NCBI GenBank assembly: GCA_900766785.1 | Contig: CAAFWT010000214.1 | Coordinates: 1 to 6,566 of the forward strand | DNA length: 6,566 nucleotides | DNA from: an uncultured Paraprevotella sp. | GTDB taxonomy: Bacteria; Bacteroidota; Bacteroidia; Bacteroidales; Bacteroidaceae | Direction of reading: 5' to 3' | Part shown: in pieces, positions 1 to 5,870 of the stretch | How positions within the stretch are numbered: the first letter of the stretch is position 1 | Layout: the number at the start of each line of letters is the position of its first letter | Notes under the pieces: generated by a model | What the model was told of the DNA's origin: nothing | Databases searched by the model: none | The model's input: the letters and a program-made list of their open reading frames with translations, nothing else | Made by a program: the position numbers and the translations under genes

Positions 1-26
1 AAAGTGATGAAGTCAGGACCGTTCCT

Positions 27-191
27 GCAGTGCGCTGCAACCGCCTCTGCAGTGCACTGCATCTGTCCTCGCAGTGCACTGCATCCTCCACGCTAATATT
101 TGCAACCTTTCCCGCAAGTACGTGCATCCGTCCTTGCAAGTACGTGCATCCGCCCTTGCAAGTACGTGCATCCGTCCTTGCAAGTACGTGC
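27..191. repeat. Array of eight 12-bp palindromic cores with a 22-bp period
   Basis: Cores of 12 bp start at 27, 49, 71, 92, 114, 136, 158 and 180, giving steps of 22 bp with one step of 21. Units 1-3 are GCAGTGCRCTGC (perfect palindrome in units 2 and 3). Unit 4 is GCTAATATTTGC, an imperfect palindrome. Units 5-8 are identical GCAAGTACGTGC, palindromic except at one pair. All cores start and end with GC. The linkers between cores are similar, close to ATCCGTCCTT, even where the core changes. The array lies beyond the terminator of the leftward lipoprotein gene, so that gene probably does not transcribe it. The period is not a multiple of 3, and an open frame across it is a by-product. The function is unknown. 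I infer a protein-binding or chromosome-organising repeat, but a passive satellite is equally possible. Confidence 0.9.
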
Positions 192-276
192 GTCTGAGAT
201 AGGCTTCATTTAGGAATCTCCCCTCATGTTTTTCTACTGAGACCACATCTGTGGCATGGAAGCTTCCTCAGGTACG

Positions 277-313
277 AATAAAAAAAGGTGGGGCACTTGT
301 TGTGTGCCCCACC
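277..313 (-). terminator. Rho-independent terminator, leftward
   Basis: A perfect 10-bp stem (GGTGGGGCAC at 287-296 with its complement at 304-313) encloses a 7-nt loop. On the minus strand it is followed by seven U residues and then AUU (286 down to 277). It would end transcripts of the leftward lipoprotein gene about 190 nt after its stop codon. There is no T-run on the plus-strand side, so it acts in one direction. Confidence 0.9.
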
Positions 314-504
314 GTGCGTTATCTGATAAACATTACATAATCTTCTTACCGACAAAACGGATATCAACCATTCAAATTAACCTAATGAAAATATATTAAC
401 CATATCCATATACGTGCATCACTGCACCTTTTCCTTAAAAATGTCTTCTTATACTGTTTCTCCTATCTGTGCTTCAGCTCATGGAACTTCGGCATTGGAG
501 GATA
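314..504 (-). other. Long 3' untranslated region of the lipoprotein gene
   Basis: About 190 bases separate the lipoprotein stop from its terminator. The stretch is AT-rich, with no recognisable RNA family and no convincing promoter on either strand. On the minus strand it contains a 12-codon frame at 333-371 (MVDIRFVGKKIM), ending just before the terminator stem, and a 7-codon frame starting near 418. Neither has enough support to be called a gene. Together with the repeat array, this accounts for the non-coding left end of the window. Confidence 0.6.
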
Positions 505-2637
505 TTACCAAATGTCTTCAGGTGTTTCGGGGTTGTCATATACATCCTTCGAACAGAACTCCAGGTAGTCCATGTAGAACTCTGTCTTGTCGGAGTCAAG
601 CACAGATTTAATCTTCAGGTAATAAGTCTCCTTGGGATCCATCGTCTGTCTTACGATGATGTGGCGCACATTTGCTCGGTCGTTGTAGCCGCGTTCTGTA
701 CCGTCGTTGGAGTCGATAGCCTGTGAGCCCTTCATGTAACCATTGTTTCTCATGCGCTTGTCCACCTCGGCATCATAGTCGTCATCACCAGTATCACGCT
801 CCCAACCCGAGAATCGGTTGTCGGCACTTACGGTCAGGTCGATGGGGATACCAGCCACGGGAAGGTTGTTCAGGTTGTTTCCGAAATACATCTGTGCCAC
901 ACCACGCTTGGTGGTAGCCAATACCTCATAACGCAGTTCGTAGGTGCCGCGCTTGGGTACGGGAGGCAGCTTGAATGTAATCTCATAACGTCCTACGGCC
1001 TTCATCTCGTCACGGTTCAGATTGCACCAGTCATCGTTCCATGCATTATAATATACGAACTTGGTCTGGTCGTTCTGCATCATGTTTTCAAAGTAGTTGT
1101 AGGTGGTAACCGTATTGGGGATATACACGTGCTTGTACCTTTCCTCGGTGGCTCTCTTCAGACGGATATCGTTGTTCATCGCCTCTGGCATCATGCTCAT
1201 ACCGTCAAAGCGGATACGCGTCTTCATGAGATTGTTTCTCGTCTCATCGTTATAAGAGAGGGGCGCATCGATGGGGTAGATGCATGCATTCTCTATGTCG
1301 TTGAGAATGGCCATGTCGGACTCCTTCATGATGCGGCAACCAACCTTGTCGGGATCGCAGTAGGTTTCCTCACCAGTGCCCTTGCGTGCCAGGTCTCTTT
1401 CGGGGAAGCGGTTGATGAACACACCGTTGCTCTGCTTGGACTCATAGAGTTTGAAGAGACGGCGAGGGCCCATGCTGGTGTAATATTCCATCACAGGGAT
1501 GGTGAGTATGTAGGGATTGTTGATATTGTATTTATATTCATTGATGTGGAATACCAGGCGGTCGGGCTGTATGCGCATGGACAGCATGTGATAGGTAATC
1601 CACTGGTAGAGCAAGTTCTTCTCGGAGGTGTAATTCTCGTCAGTGACGAATTCGTCCTCCTTGGAATACTGGTCGTTGTCTATAATCCATTGGATGAGCT
1701 CCTGGAAGAGATTCTCTGAGTCGGGATCTATACCCTGGCTGCGCCAGAAATCATCGGTCTCGGCAAAGATGGTAAATCCATACAGCCTGTGCTTGGGAGC
1801 ATAACCGATACTTCCCTCGGCAAAACCATGGCCCGTCATGTTCTCCAGATTAGGAATCCTGTTGGTGATGTAGAGCTTCTCGTACACTTCATCACGCACC
1901 TTTGAGAGTGTGTCCAGCAAACCGCAGGCTTTCAGCACGCGGAAGCAGGTGCGATATCCGTCCTTGCCTTTCTCCAGATAATCATTGATGTATTCTGTGC
2001 AGGTGACACCTGAGGGTGCTATGGTCTTCTCCATCTGATGTATGACACCATTGATGCATACGATATCACGCTGTGTCTCGCTGATGGGGCAGTCCATATT
2101 GATATAGATACTGTCGGGCCTGTTGGTGATGTAGTGGACAGACAGTTTCTTGTCGTTGAGACAGGACATGACGAACTCGGCCTTGTCCTCTGTGGGGAAT
2201 TCGGCAGTGGTGTAAGGTTCTGTCTCCAGTCCTCCGTCAATGATGGAGTTGAAGACTATCACCTTGCGGATGGAGTCCAACTTGGTGCTGTCGGTAAAGG
2301 CATCCCAGGATGGATAGGGCAGTATGGTGGAGTCTTTCTCGCATAATTCCTCCAAATACTGCTGGATGGCCTCGTTGGAGGGTGCAAAGCAGGTGTAGTG
2401 ACCGCGTGCTGAGAGCAGGCTGGACACTTTCGTGTCACTGACGTCACTCACGTTTACCTTTTCCAGAAGGGAAACATATTCTGAATATGCTTCGTGTTTC
2501 TGCAGGTAGGAATACACCGTGTTGTACTTGAATACGTAACGTGCCGATGTATCTATGTTCTCTTTGCAGGAGGAGAAGACACAGAGCACCGCAATGGCGA
2601 CGCCACATAGTGAAAGCAGATGATGCTTGTATTTCAT
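505..2637 (-). CDS. Fasciclin (FAS1)-domain surface lipoprotein
   Basis: The product is 710 residues. Residues 1-23 form a lipoprotein signal peptide (Lys2, Lys4, hydrophobic core) ending in FSS-Cys24. The following KEN resembles the acidic/lysine export signal of Bacteroidota surface lipoproteins, so outer-membrane display is inferred. Residues about 40-208 look like a FAS1 domain: TCFAPSNEA (82-90) and NGVIHQMEKTIAP (196-208) match its two conserved motifs. A second, diverged copy spans about 285-465, with FAETDDFW and CIYPIDAPL as counterparts. Residues about 545-695 look like a beta-rich C-terminal domain. FAS1 domains usually mediate adhesion or protein-protein contacts, and in Bacteroidota such lipoproteins often sit near SusC/SusD loci, though none is visible here. 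The frame stays open up to 2751, but the extra 38 codons run into the promoter and precede the signal peptide, so the start at 2637 is preferred. The partner or ligand is unknown. Confidence 0.87.
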   Translation of the reverse strand: MKYKHHLLSLCGVAIAVLCVFSSCKENIDTSARYVFKYNTVYSYLQKHEAYSEYVSLLEKVNVSDVSDTKVSSLLSARGHYTCFAPSNEAIQQYLEELCEKDSTILPYPSWDAFTDSTKLDSIRKVIVFNSIIDGGLETEPYTTAEFPTEDKAEFVMSCLNDKKLSVHYITNRPDSIYINMDCPISETQRDIVCINGVIHQMEKTIAPSGVTCTEYINDYLEKGKDGYRTCFRVLKACGLLDTLSKVRDEVYEKLYITNRIPNLENMTGHGFAEGSIGYAPKHRLYGFTIFAETDDFWRSQGIDPDSENLFQELIQWIIDNDQYSKEDEFVTDENYTSEKNLLYQWITYHMLSMRIQPDRLVFHINEYKYNINNPYILTIPVMEYYTSMGPRRLFKLYESKQSNGVFINRFPERDLARKGTGEETYCDPDKVGCRIMKESDMAILNDIENACIYPIDAPLSYNDETRNNLMKTRIRFDGMSMMPEAMNNDIRLKRATEERYKHVYIPNTVTTYNYFENMMQNDQTKFVYYNAWNDDWCNLNRDEMKAVGRYEITFKLPPVPKRGTYELRYEVLATTKRGVAQMYFGNNLNNLPVAGIPIDLTVSADNRFSGWERDTGDDDYDAEVDKRMRNNGYMKGSQAIDSNDGTERGYNDRANVRHIIVRQTMDPKETYYLKIKSVLDSDKTEFYMDYLEFCSKDVYDNPETPEDIW

Positions 2638-2650
2638 ATTCTTTAGTTTT

Positions 2651-2714
2651 GTTTCAGTTTTCAGATAACGTTTCTGATTCGAGTAACGTTTCAGTTTGAC
2701 GCATTTCGTTTCTG
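2651..2714 (-). repeat. Four GTTTCWG heptamers in the lipoprotein leader
   Basis: On the plus strand GTTTCAG (2651), GTTTCTG (2670), GTTTCAG (2688) and GTTTCTG (2708) recur at steps of 19, 18 and 20 bp. Two copies sit in the longer word TAACGTTTC (2666 and 2684). All four lie between the inferred transcription start and the start codon, so the mRNA leader carries CWGAAAC four times. They could be protein or sRNA binding sites, or DNA operators. No function is known to me. Confidence 0.6.
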
Positions 2715-2721
2715 TTGAACA

Positions 2722-2752
2722 CAAAATTATGCTATTTTCGGAGAACCACAAA
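2722..2752 (-). promoter_or_regulatory. Bacteroidota-type promoter of the lipoprotein gene
   Basis: Read on the minus strand, TTTG (2752-2749) is followed after 19 bp by TAATTTTG (2729-2722), matching the -33 TTTG / -7 TAnnTTTG consensus. The transcript should begin near 2715, leaving a leader of about 80 nt. The bases after the -7 element are AT-rich, unlike the translation-gene promoters in this window. Confidence 0.8.
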
Positions 2753-2766
2753 GGATTAGGCCAATG

Positions 2767-2792
2767 TTTTTTCTCCTTTTTTCCTCTTTTTT
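2767..2792 (-). promoter_or_regulatory. Phased A-tracts upstream of the lipoprotein promoter
   Basis: Three T6 runs on the plus strand begin at 2767, 2777 and 2787, exactly 10 bp apart, with C/T-only interruptions. A fourth T5 run is at 2805. For the leftward gene these are A6 tracts starting about 14 bp upstream of the -33 element. Helically phased A-tracts bend DNA, and A-tracts in this position act as UP elements elsewhere. The role here is inferred. Confidence 0.6.
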
Positions 2793-2828
2793 CGGATGTA
2801 CGGGTTTTTGTTACGTGGCATAGTTCCC

Positions 2829-2891
2829 GAATGTTATGAATGTGTTACACTGCAGCGAACTCGCGGAATGTTATCCCTAAGGGTGCTGCAG
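2829..2891. repeat. Inverted and direct repeats between lipoprotein gene and tRNA-Leu
   Basis: CTGCAGC (2850-2856) and GCTGCAG (2885-2891) are inverted copies around a 28-bp interior that includes CCCTAAGGG. GAATGTTAT occurs at 2829 and again at 2866. The cluster lies upstream of both divergent promoters, about 45 bp from the tRNA-Leu -33 element. It may be a regulator site or a worn repeat, and no T-run makes it a terminator. Confidence 0.4.
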
Positions 2892-2935
2892 CTGGTATAC
2901 TTACCCCTATATGATTAGGTTTTTGTCATCTAAAA

Positions 2936-2967
2936 GTTGGGCATTCGGTCAAAAGACCGTATCTTTG
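2936..2967 (+). promoter_or_regulatory. Promoter of tRNA-Leu
   Basis: GTTG (2936-2939) stands 20 bp before TATCTTTG (2960-2967), a good -7 match with a slightly weak -33. The spacer contains a 5-bp inverted repeat, CGGTC-AAAA-GACCG (2946-2959), immediately against the -7 element. The sequence after the -7 is GC-rich (GCACTCCG), as at the rpsU and tRNA-cluster promoters. The tRNA begins 15 bp downstream of the -7 element. Confidence 0.7.
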
Positions 2968-2982
2968 CACTCCGAAGCGGTT

Positions 2983-3067
2983 GCCCAGATGGTGGAATTG
3001 GTAGACACGAGGGACTTAAAATCCCTTGACCATTGCGGTCGTACGGGTTCGAGTCCCGTTCCGGGCA
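2983..3067 (+). tRNA. tRNA-Leu(TAA)
   Basis: An 85-nt class II tRNA with a long variable arm (GACC/GGTC stem), anticodon stem AGGGA/TCCCT, loop CTTAAAA with anticodon TAA, T-arm ACGGG/CCCGT and discriminator A. It reads the Leu codon UUA. CCA is not encoded. The acceptor stem GCCCAGA / TCCGGGC has an A-C mismatch at pair 5-68. It is a single-gene unit with its own promoter and terminator. Confidence 0.96.
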
Positions 3068-3074
3068 CAGAAAT

Positions 3075-3111
3075 GGGAACATGGCAGAGACGCTGTGTTC
3101 CCCTTCTTTTT
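3075..3111 (+). terminator. Terminator of tRNA-Leu
   Basis: GGGAACA (3075-3081) pairs with TGTTCCC (3096-3102) around a 14-nt interior that can form a further CAG/CTG pairing. A T-rich tail (TTCTTTTT) ends at 3111. It lies 8 nt after the tRNA. Confidence 0.75.
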
Positions 3112-3223
3112 GGTATCTCCTTCCTTTTCTCTTATCCAGAACAGGGTCCAGAAGAAAAACATGTCTCGCAGAATCCCCTCGCGCAACAGACCGGGCGCTC
3201 CAGGGCATCCTTGCCCGCTGATG

Positions 3224-3268
3224 TAATTTTGAAATGTCGGGATAGCAAAAGGTTAGCTTTGCTATTCC
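3224..3268 (+). promoter_or_regulatory. Possible distal mdh start signal with 5' hairpin
   Basis: TAATTTTG (3224-3231) is a perfect -7 word, but no TTTG lies at the expected distance upstream. It is followed by an 11-bp inverted repeat with one G-T pair (arms 3239-3249 and 3258-3268, 8-nt loop). If the -7 word is used, the transcript would begin almost exactly at the hairpin. Otherwise the inverted repeat is an operator-like site about 25 bp upstream of the proximal mdh promoter. The rest of the 298-bp gap between tRNA-Leu and mdh shows only the tRNA terminator and a weak GGGC/GCCC hairpin near 3203. Confidence 0.45.
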
Positions 3269-3293
3269 TCCAGAAAGTATTTCGAACAAACAC

Positions 3294-3324
3294 TTTGCTG
3301 ATAATTTGAAAACCCATAACTTTG
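3294..3324 (+). promoter_or_regulatory. Proximal promoter of mdh
   Basis: TTTG (3294-3297), a 19-bp spacer and TAACTTTG (3317-3324) match the Bacteroidota consensus. The leader would be about 35 nt. The start codon is preceded by an A-rich stretch with no SD site. Confidence 0.8.
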
Positions 3325-3365
3325 TTTCTCAGATAAGATAATTCATTATTAAAAAGAAAAGCATT

Positions 3366-4358
3366 ATGGCATTTTTAACTGACGAAAAACTGGTGATTGT
3401 TGGTGCTGCAGGCATGATTGGTTCAAACATGGTGCAGAGCGCACTCATGCTGAATCTCACTTCTAACATTTGTCTCTATGACGTATTCTCGCCCGAGGGT
3501 GTGGCCGAGGAAATGCGCCAGAGCGGATTCTGCGATGCTAACATTACTGCCACCACCGACGTGGCAGAGGCTTTCAAGGATGCAAAGTATATCATCTCCA
3601 GTGGCGGTGCTCCCCGTAAGGAAGGCATGACACGTGAGGACCTGCTCGCAGGCAACTGCAAGATTGCCGAAGATCTGGGCAAGAACATCAAGACCTACTG
3701 CCCCGATGTGAAGCATGTGGTGATCATCTTCAATCCTGCCGACCTGACAGGTCTGGTAACCCTGCTGTACAGCGGCTTGAAGCCCGGCCAGGTGACCACT
3801 CTGGCAGCTCTGGACAGCACTCGTTTGCAGAGCGCATTGGCCAAGAAGTTCGGTGTGATGCAGAATCAGATTGTGGGTGCACATACCTTCGGAGGTCATG
3901 GCGAGCAGATGGCAGTGTTTGGAAGTGCCGTTAAGGTGGCAGGCCGTCCCCTCACAGAAATCATCGGTACTCCTGAGTTCCCCGAGGAGGAGTGGGAGCA
4001 GATGAAGGTGGACGTTACCAAGGGTGGTGCTGCCATCATCAAGTTGCGTGGCCGTTCTTCATTCCAGAGCCCCTCTCTTCTCTCAGTGCAGATGATTGCC
4101 AGTGTGATGGGCGGAAAGAAATTCCCCTATCCTGCCGGCACCTATGTGCAGACCGAGAAGTATAACCATATCATGATGGCTATGGACACCACTCTGGACC
4201 AGAATGGATGCACATATACAGTGCCTCAGGGTACAGCCGAAGAGAATGCCAAGCTGGACGCTTCCTATGAGCACCTGTGCAAGATGCGTGACGAGCTGGT
4301 GACTCTCAACATTGTTCCTCCCATCAGCGAGTGGAGCAAGATCAACCCCAATCTGTAA
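3366..4358 (+). CDS. mdh: Malate dehydrogenase (NAD-dependent)
   Basis: A 330-residue cytosolic enzyme of the lactate/malate dehydrogenase family that interconverts malate and oxaloacetate with NAD(H). In anaerobic Bacteroidales it normally works in the reductive branch from oxaloacetate through malate and fumarate to succinate. GAAGMIG (13-19) is the Rossmann glycine motif, and Asp39 at the end of the second strand fits NAD rather than NADP. APRKEGMTR (82-90) carries the two substrate-binding arginines, Arg84 and Arg90. NPAD (123-126) follows the nucleotide fold. Asp150 and Arg153 of LDSTR, with His178 in GGHGE, are the catalytic Asp, substrate Arg and catalytic His. The length is slightly above the usual 310-320. 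The gene stands alone, with its own promoter and a strong terminator. MDH rather than LDH is supported by the two arginines of the APRKEGMTR loop. Confidence 0.95.
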   Translation: MAFLTDEKLVIVGAAGMIGSNMVQSALMLNLTSNICLYDVFSPEGVAEEMRQSGFCDANITATTDVAEAFKDAKYIISSGGAPRKEGMTREDLLAGNCKIAEDLGKNIKTYCPDVKHVVIIFNPADLTGLVTLLYSGLKPGQVTTLAALDSTRLQSALAKKFGVMQNQIVGAHTFGGHGEQMAVFGSAVKVAGRPLTEIIGTPEFPEEEWEQMKVDVTKGGAAIIKLRGRSSFQSPSLLSVQMIASVMGGKKFPYPAGTYVQTEKYNHIMMAMDTTLDQNGCTYTVPQGTAEENAKLDASYEHLCKMRDELVTLNIVPPISEWSKINPNL

Positions 4359-4378
4359 TCAGGCCAGAGAGATGAGAC

Positions 4379-4425
4379 TTTCCCTTTCTCCTGCCACCCG
4401 AAGGGCAGATGCAGGATTAGGGAAA
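4379..4425 (+). other. Structured element in the mdh 3' region
   Basis: Nested inverted repeats begin 20 nt after the mdh stop: TTTCCCT (4379-4385) with AGGGAAA (4419-4425), then CCTGC (4390-4394) with GCAGG (4411-4415), and a CCC-GAA-GGG tip. No T-run follows, so it is not a simple terminator. It may stabilise the 3' end or form part of a longer termination region. I do not recognise an RNA family. Confidence 0.5.
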
Positions 4426-4470
4426 CCTTACATACAAGGGGCGATAATCTGTTTCACCCATCATAATAAT

Positions 4471-4506
4471 AAAAGGAACGCGCGCGTGTGCGTTCCTTTT
4501 ATATTA
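4471..4506 (+). terminator. Terminator of mdh, symmetrical
   Basis: AAAAGGAACGC (4471-4481) pairs perfectly with GCGTTCCTTTT (4490-4500) around an 8-nt GC/GT loop, and two more pairs extend the outside. The T4 tail followed by ATATTA is adequate for rightward termination. The A-run on the left makes it potentially functional on the other strand too, although no leftward gene is present here. Confidence 0.85.
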
Positions 4507-4533
4507 TACGCGCGTATGAATACATGTGCATGC
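4478..4533. other. Cluster of alternating purine-pyrimidine tracts
   Basis: Three strictly alternating tracts lie within 56 bp: 4478-4493 (16 nt, rich in CG/GT, in the terminator loop and stem), 4505-4518 (14 nt, containing the perfect palindrome ATACGCGCGTAT at 4506-4517) and 4520-4533 (14 nt, with ACATGT and GCATGC). Such tracts favour Z-form DNA under negative supercoiling. The rest of the 323-bp mdh-rpsU gap contains the mdh 3' elements and the rpsU promoter only. Confidence 0.6.
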
Positions 4534-4597
4534 CGAAGGGGTGTGCTTCTTGTGACAGAAGTCTCATGAGGGATTTGATGAAAACAACCAGAAAAGT

Positions 4598-4628
4598 TTT
4601 GCCGTCTCAAAAACTATGCGTAATTTTG
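4598..4628 (+). promoter_or_regulatory. Promoter of rpsU
   Basis: TTTG (4598-4601), a 19-bp spacer and TAATTTTG (4621-4628) fit the consensus exactly. The spacer holds TCAAAAA, and the -7 element is followed by GC-rich CGCCGC. The leader of about 47 nt is AT-rich and lacks an SD site. The whole region closely resembles the tRNA-cluster promoter at 6186-6216. Confidence 0.85.
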
Positions 4629-4681
4629 CGCCGCATTTAGTGCAAGTAACAAAATATTAGTATTTTTAAATAAACAAAACA

Positions 4682-4873
4682 ATGATTGTAGTACCTGTTA
4701 AAGAAGGTGAGAACATTGAGAGAGCTCTGAAGAAGTTTAAGCGTAAGTTTGAGAAGACTGGTGTGGTGAAGGAACTTCGCGCACGTCAGCAGTTCGACAA
4801 GCCCTCAGTGCTGAAGCGTCTCGCCAAGGAGCGTGCCGTGTATGTGCAGAAGTTGCACAGAGTGGAAGATTAA
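4682..4873 (+). CDS. rpsU: 30S ribosomal protein bS21
   Basis: A 63-residue basic protein with the bS21 signature: the MIVVPVKEGENIERALKKFK start, a lysine/arginine-rich middle, and an RARQQFDKPS segment. It binds the 30S platform near the 3' end of 16S rRNA. In Bacteroidota, bS21 together with bS18 and bS6 is known to hide the anti-SD. Tyr54 is present at the position I recall as contacting it in Flavobacterium. The start follows an A-rich leader with no SD site, which differs from the SD-bearing rpsU mRNA I recall for Flavobacterium. It is the first gene of a likely rpsU-xerC-hpf unit, with no T-run terminator before xerC. Confidence 0.97.
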   Translation: MIVVPVKEGENIERALKKFKRKFEKTGVVKELRARQQFDKPSVLKRLAKERAVYVQKLHRVED

Positions 4874-4899
4874 TTTTTCCCAAAAAGCGTGCCTTCCCC

Positions 4900-4930
4900 T
4901 TGGGGGTGCGAAAAAAATGTCCTAACTTCG
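4900..4930 (+). promoter_or_regulatory. Possible internal promoter of xerC
   Basis: TTG (4900-4902) is spaced 20 bp from TAACTTCG (4923-4930), a one-base-off -7 element, leaving a leader of only about 13 nt. A G-T-rich hairpin (about 4888-4910) overlaps the -33 region; no T-run follows, so it is not a clear terminator. xerC and hpf could be made both from this promoter and by read-through from rpsU. Confidence 0.45.
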
Positions 4931-4949
4931 CCTTTGTAAAGATACGAAG

Positions 4950-5846
4950 ATGTGGATAGAATCCTTTGTTGACTACCTCAGGTATGAACGGAATCTCTCC
5001 GAGCATACCATCATTGGGTACGAGGCCGACTTGAAAGAGTTTGAGCGGTTTTACAAGGGATTGGACAGTAAACTTGATTGGAGCAACATTGAAGCAGATG
5101 TGGTTCGCCAATGGGAAGTCTCTATCATGGAGCGAGGCAATAAGGCAAGCAGTGTGGGCAGGCGCCTGAGCGCCCTTCGCACATTCTACCGCTTCCTTAT
5201 GAGACGCAAGATGGTGAGCAAGGATCCTGCCCATCTGGTACGTGCACCGAAGAAGGAACAAGTCCTCCCAGGTTATATCCGCGAGGAGGAGATGAACAGA
5301 TTGCTTGACGGCGACTATTTCGAAGATTCCTTCCGGGGAGTGCGCGACAGAGCCATGATACTCATGTTTTACACCACCGGCGTTCGTCTCTCCGAGCTGA
5401 CAAACATGCGCTTGTCGGATTTCGATATCGGGCAAATGCAGCTCAAGGTGACAGGCAAGAGAAACAAACAGCGCCTCATACCTTTCGGGGCAGAACTGAG
5501 TGAGTGTATGCAGGAATATCTGGAGCAGAGGCGAGTGTTCTGTTCTCAGAATCATTTCGTCACAGAGTTCTTCTTCTTGGACGAACGTAAAGGAGGCCGG
5601 ATGGATTCCGTGAATGTGAGAGAGTTGGTGAAGAAGTATCTCTCCCTCGTCACAACGCAAAAGAAGAGAACTCCGCATGTGCTGAGGCATAGTTTTGCTA
5701 CATCCATGCTGAATCATCATGCCGATTTGCAGTCTGTCAAGGAACTCCTTGGGCATGAAAAACTGTCCACCACAGAGGTGTACACACACACCTCCTTCGA
5801 AGAACTCAAAGAAGAGTACATGCACGCTCATCCAAGAGCCAAGTGA
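4950..5846 (+). CDS. xerC: Site-specific tyrosine recombinase, XerC-like
   Basis: The 298-residue length is typical for XerC/XerD. The N-terminal SAM-like DNA-binding domain covers about 1-90 (WIESFVDYLRYERNLSEHT), and the catalytic domain about 105-298. The full catalytic set is present: Arg146 in TTGVRLSEL, Lys170 in VTGKRNKQR, His243 and Arg246 in TPHVLRHSF, His269 in LLGHE, and Tyr278 in STTEVYTH as the nucleophile. With a partner Xer protein it would resolve chromosome dimers at dif. The housekeeping position between rpsU and hpf, a conserved Bacteroidota arrangement as I recall it, supports this over a mobile-element integrase. The start at 4950 has only a weak purine stretch upstream. 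An accessory recombinase role cannot be excluded from sequence alone. Confidence 0.9.
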   Translation: MWIESFVDYLRYERNLSEHTIIGYEADLKEFERFYKGLDSKLDWSNIEADVVRQWEVSIMERGNKASSVGRRLSALRTFYRFLMRRKMVSKDPAHLVRAPKKEQVLPGYIREEEMNRLLDGDYFEDSFRGVRDRAMILMFYTTGVRLSELTNMRLSDFDIGQMQLKVTGKRNKQRLIPFGAELSECMQEYLEQRRVFCSQNHFVTEFFFLDERKGGRMDSVNVRELVKKYLSLVTTQKKRTPHVLRHSFATSMLNHHADLQSVKELLGHEKLSTTEVYTHTSFEELKEEYMHAHPRAK

Positions 5847-5858
5847 AACTTTTATAAA

Positions 5859-5865
5859 AAGGAGG
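5859..5865 (+). promoter_or_regulatory. Perfect Shine-Dalgarno site for hpf
   Basis: AAGGAGG ends 5 nt before the ATG at 5871. It is the only strong SD site in the window. The starts of mdh, rpsU, xerC and the lipoprotein have A-rich or featureless leaders, as is usual in Bacteroidota. Confidence 0.85.
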
Positions 5866-5870
5866 AGATT

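Noticed and set aside
27..191. CRISPR array
   Set aside because: The units are only 22 bp, the linkers are 9-10 bp and alike, and the cores change between blocks. No cas genes are visible.
13..246. A 77-codon minus-strand frame through the palindrome array
   Set aside because: The 22-bp period cycles through all three frames and none contains stops, so the frame is a by-product of the repeat. It has no leader or promoter signal.
333..371. 12-codon minus-strand frame (MVDIRFVGKKIM) just before the terminator
   Set aside because: There is no SD or promoter, it is preceded in frame by TGA, and it is short enough to arise by chance. Conservation in relatives would be needed to reopen it.
408..420. 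Isolated copy of the repeat (TACGTGCATC at 411-420)
   Set aside because: A 10-bp match without the matching linker or a complete core is too weak to separate from chance.
2911..3309. Open frames on both strands across tRNA-Leu and its flanks
   Set aside because: They run through the tRNA and its promoter and terminator, and their translations match no family I know.
3423..3899. 158-codon minus-strand frame inside mdh
   Set aside because: It is antisense to a clear enzyme gene with all catalytic residues, and has no independent signals.
4888..4910. Hairpin between rpsU and xerC as a terminator
   Set aside because: Several pairs are G-T and it is followed by A residues, not T, on the transcribed strand.
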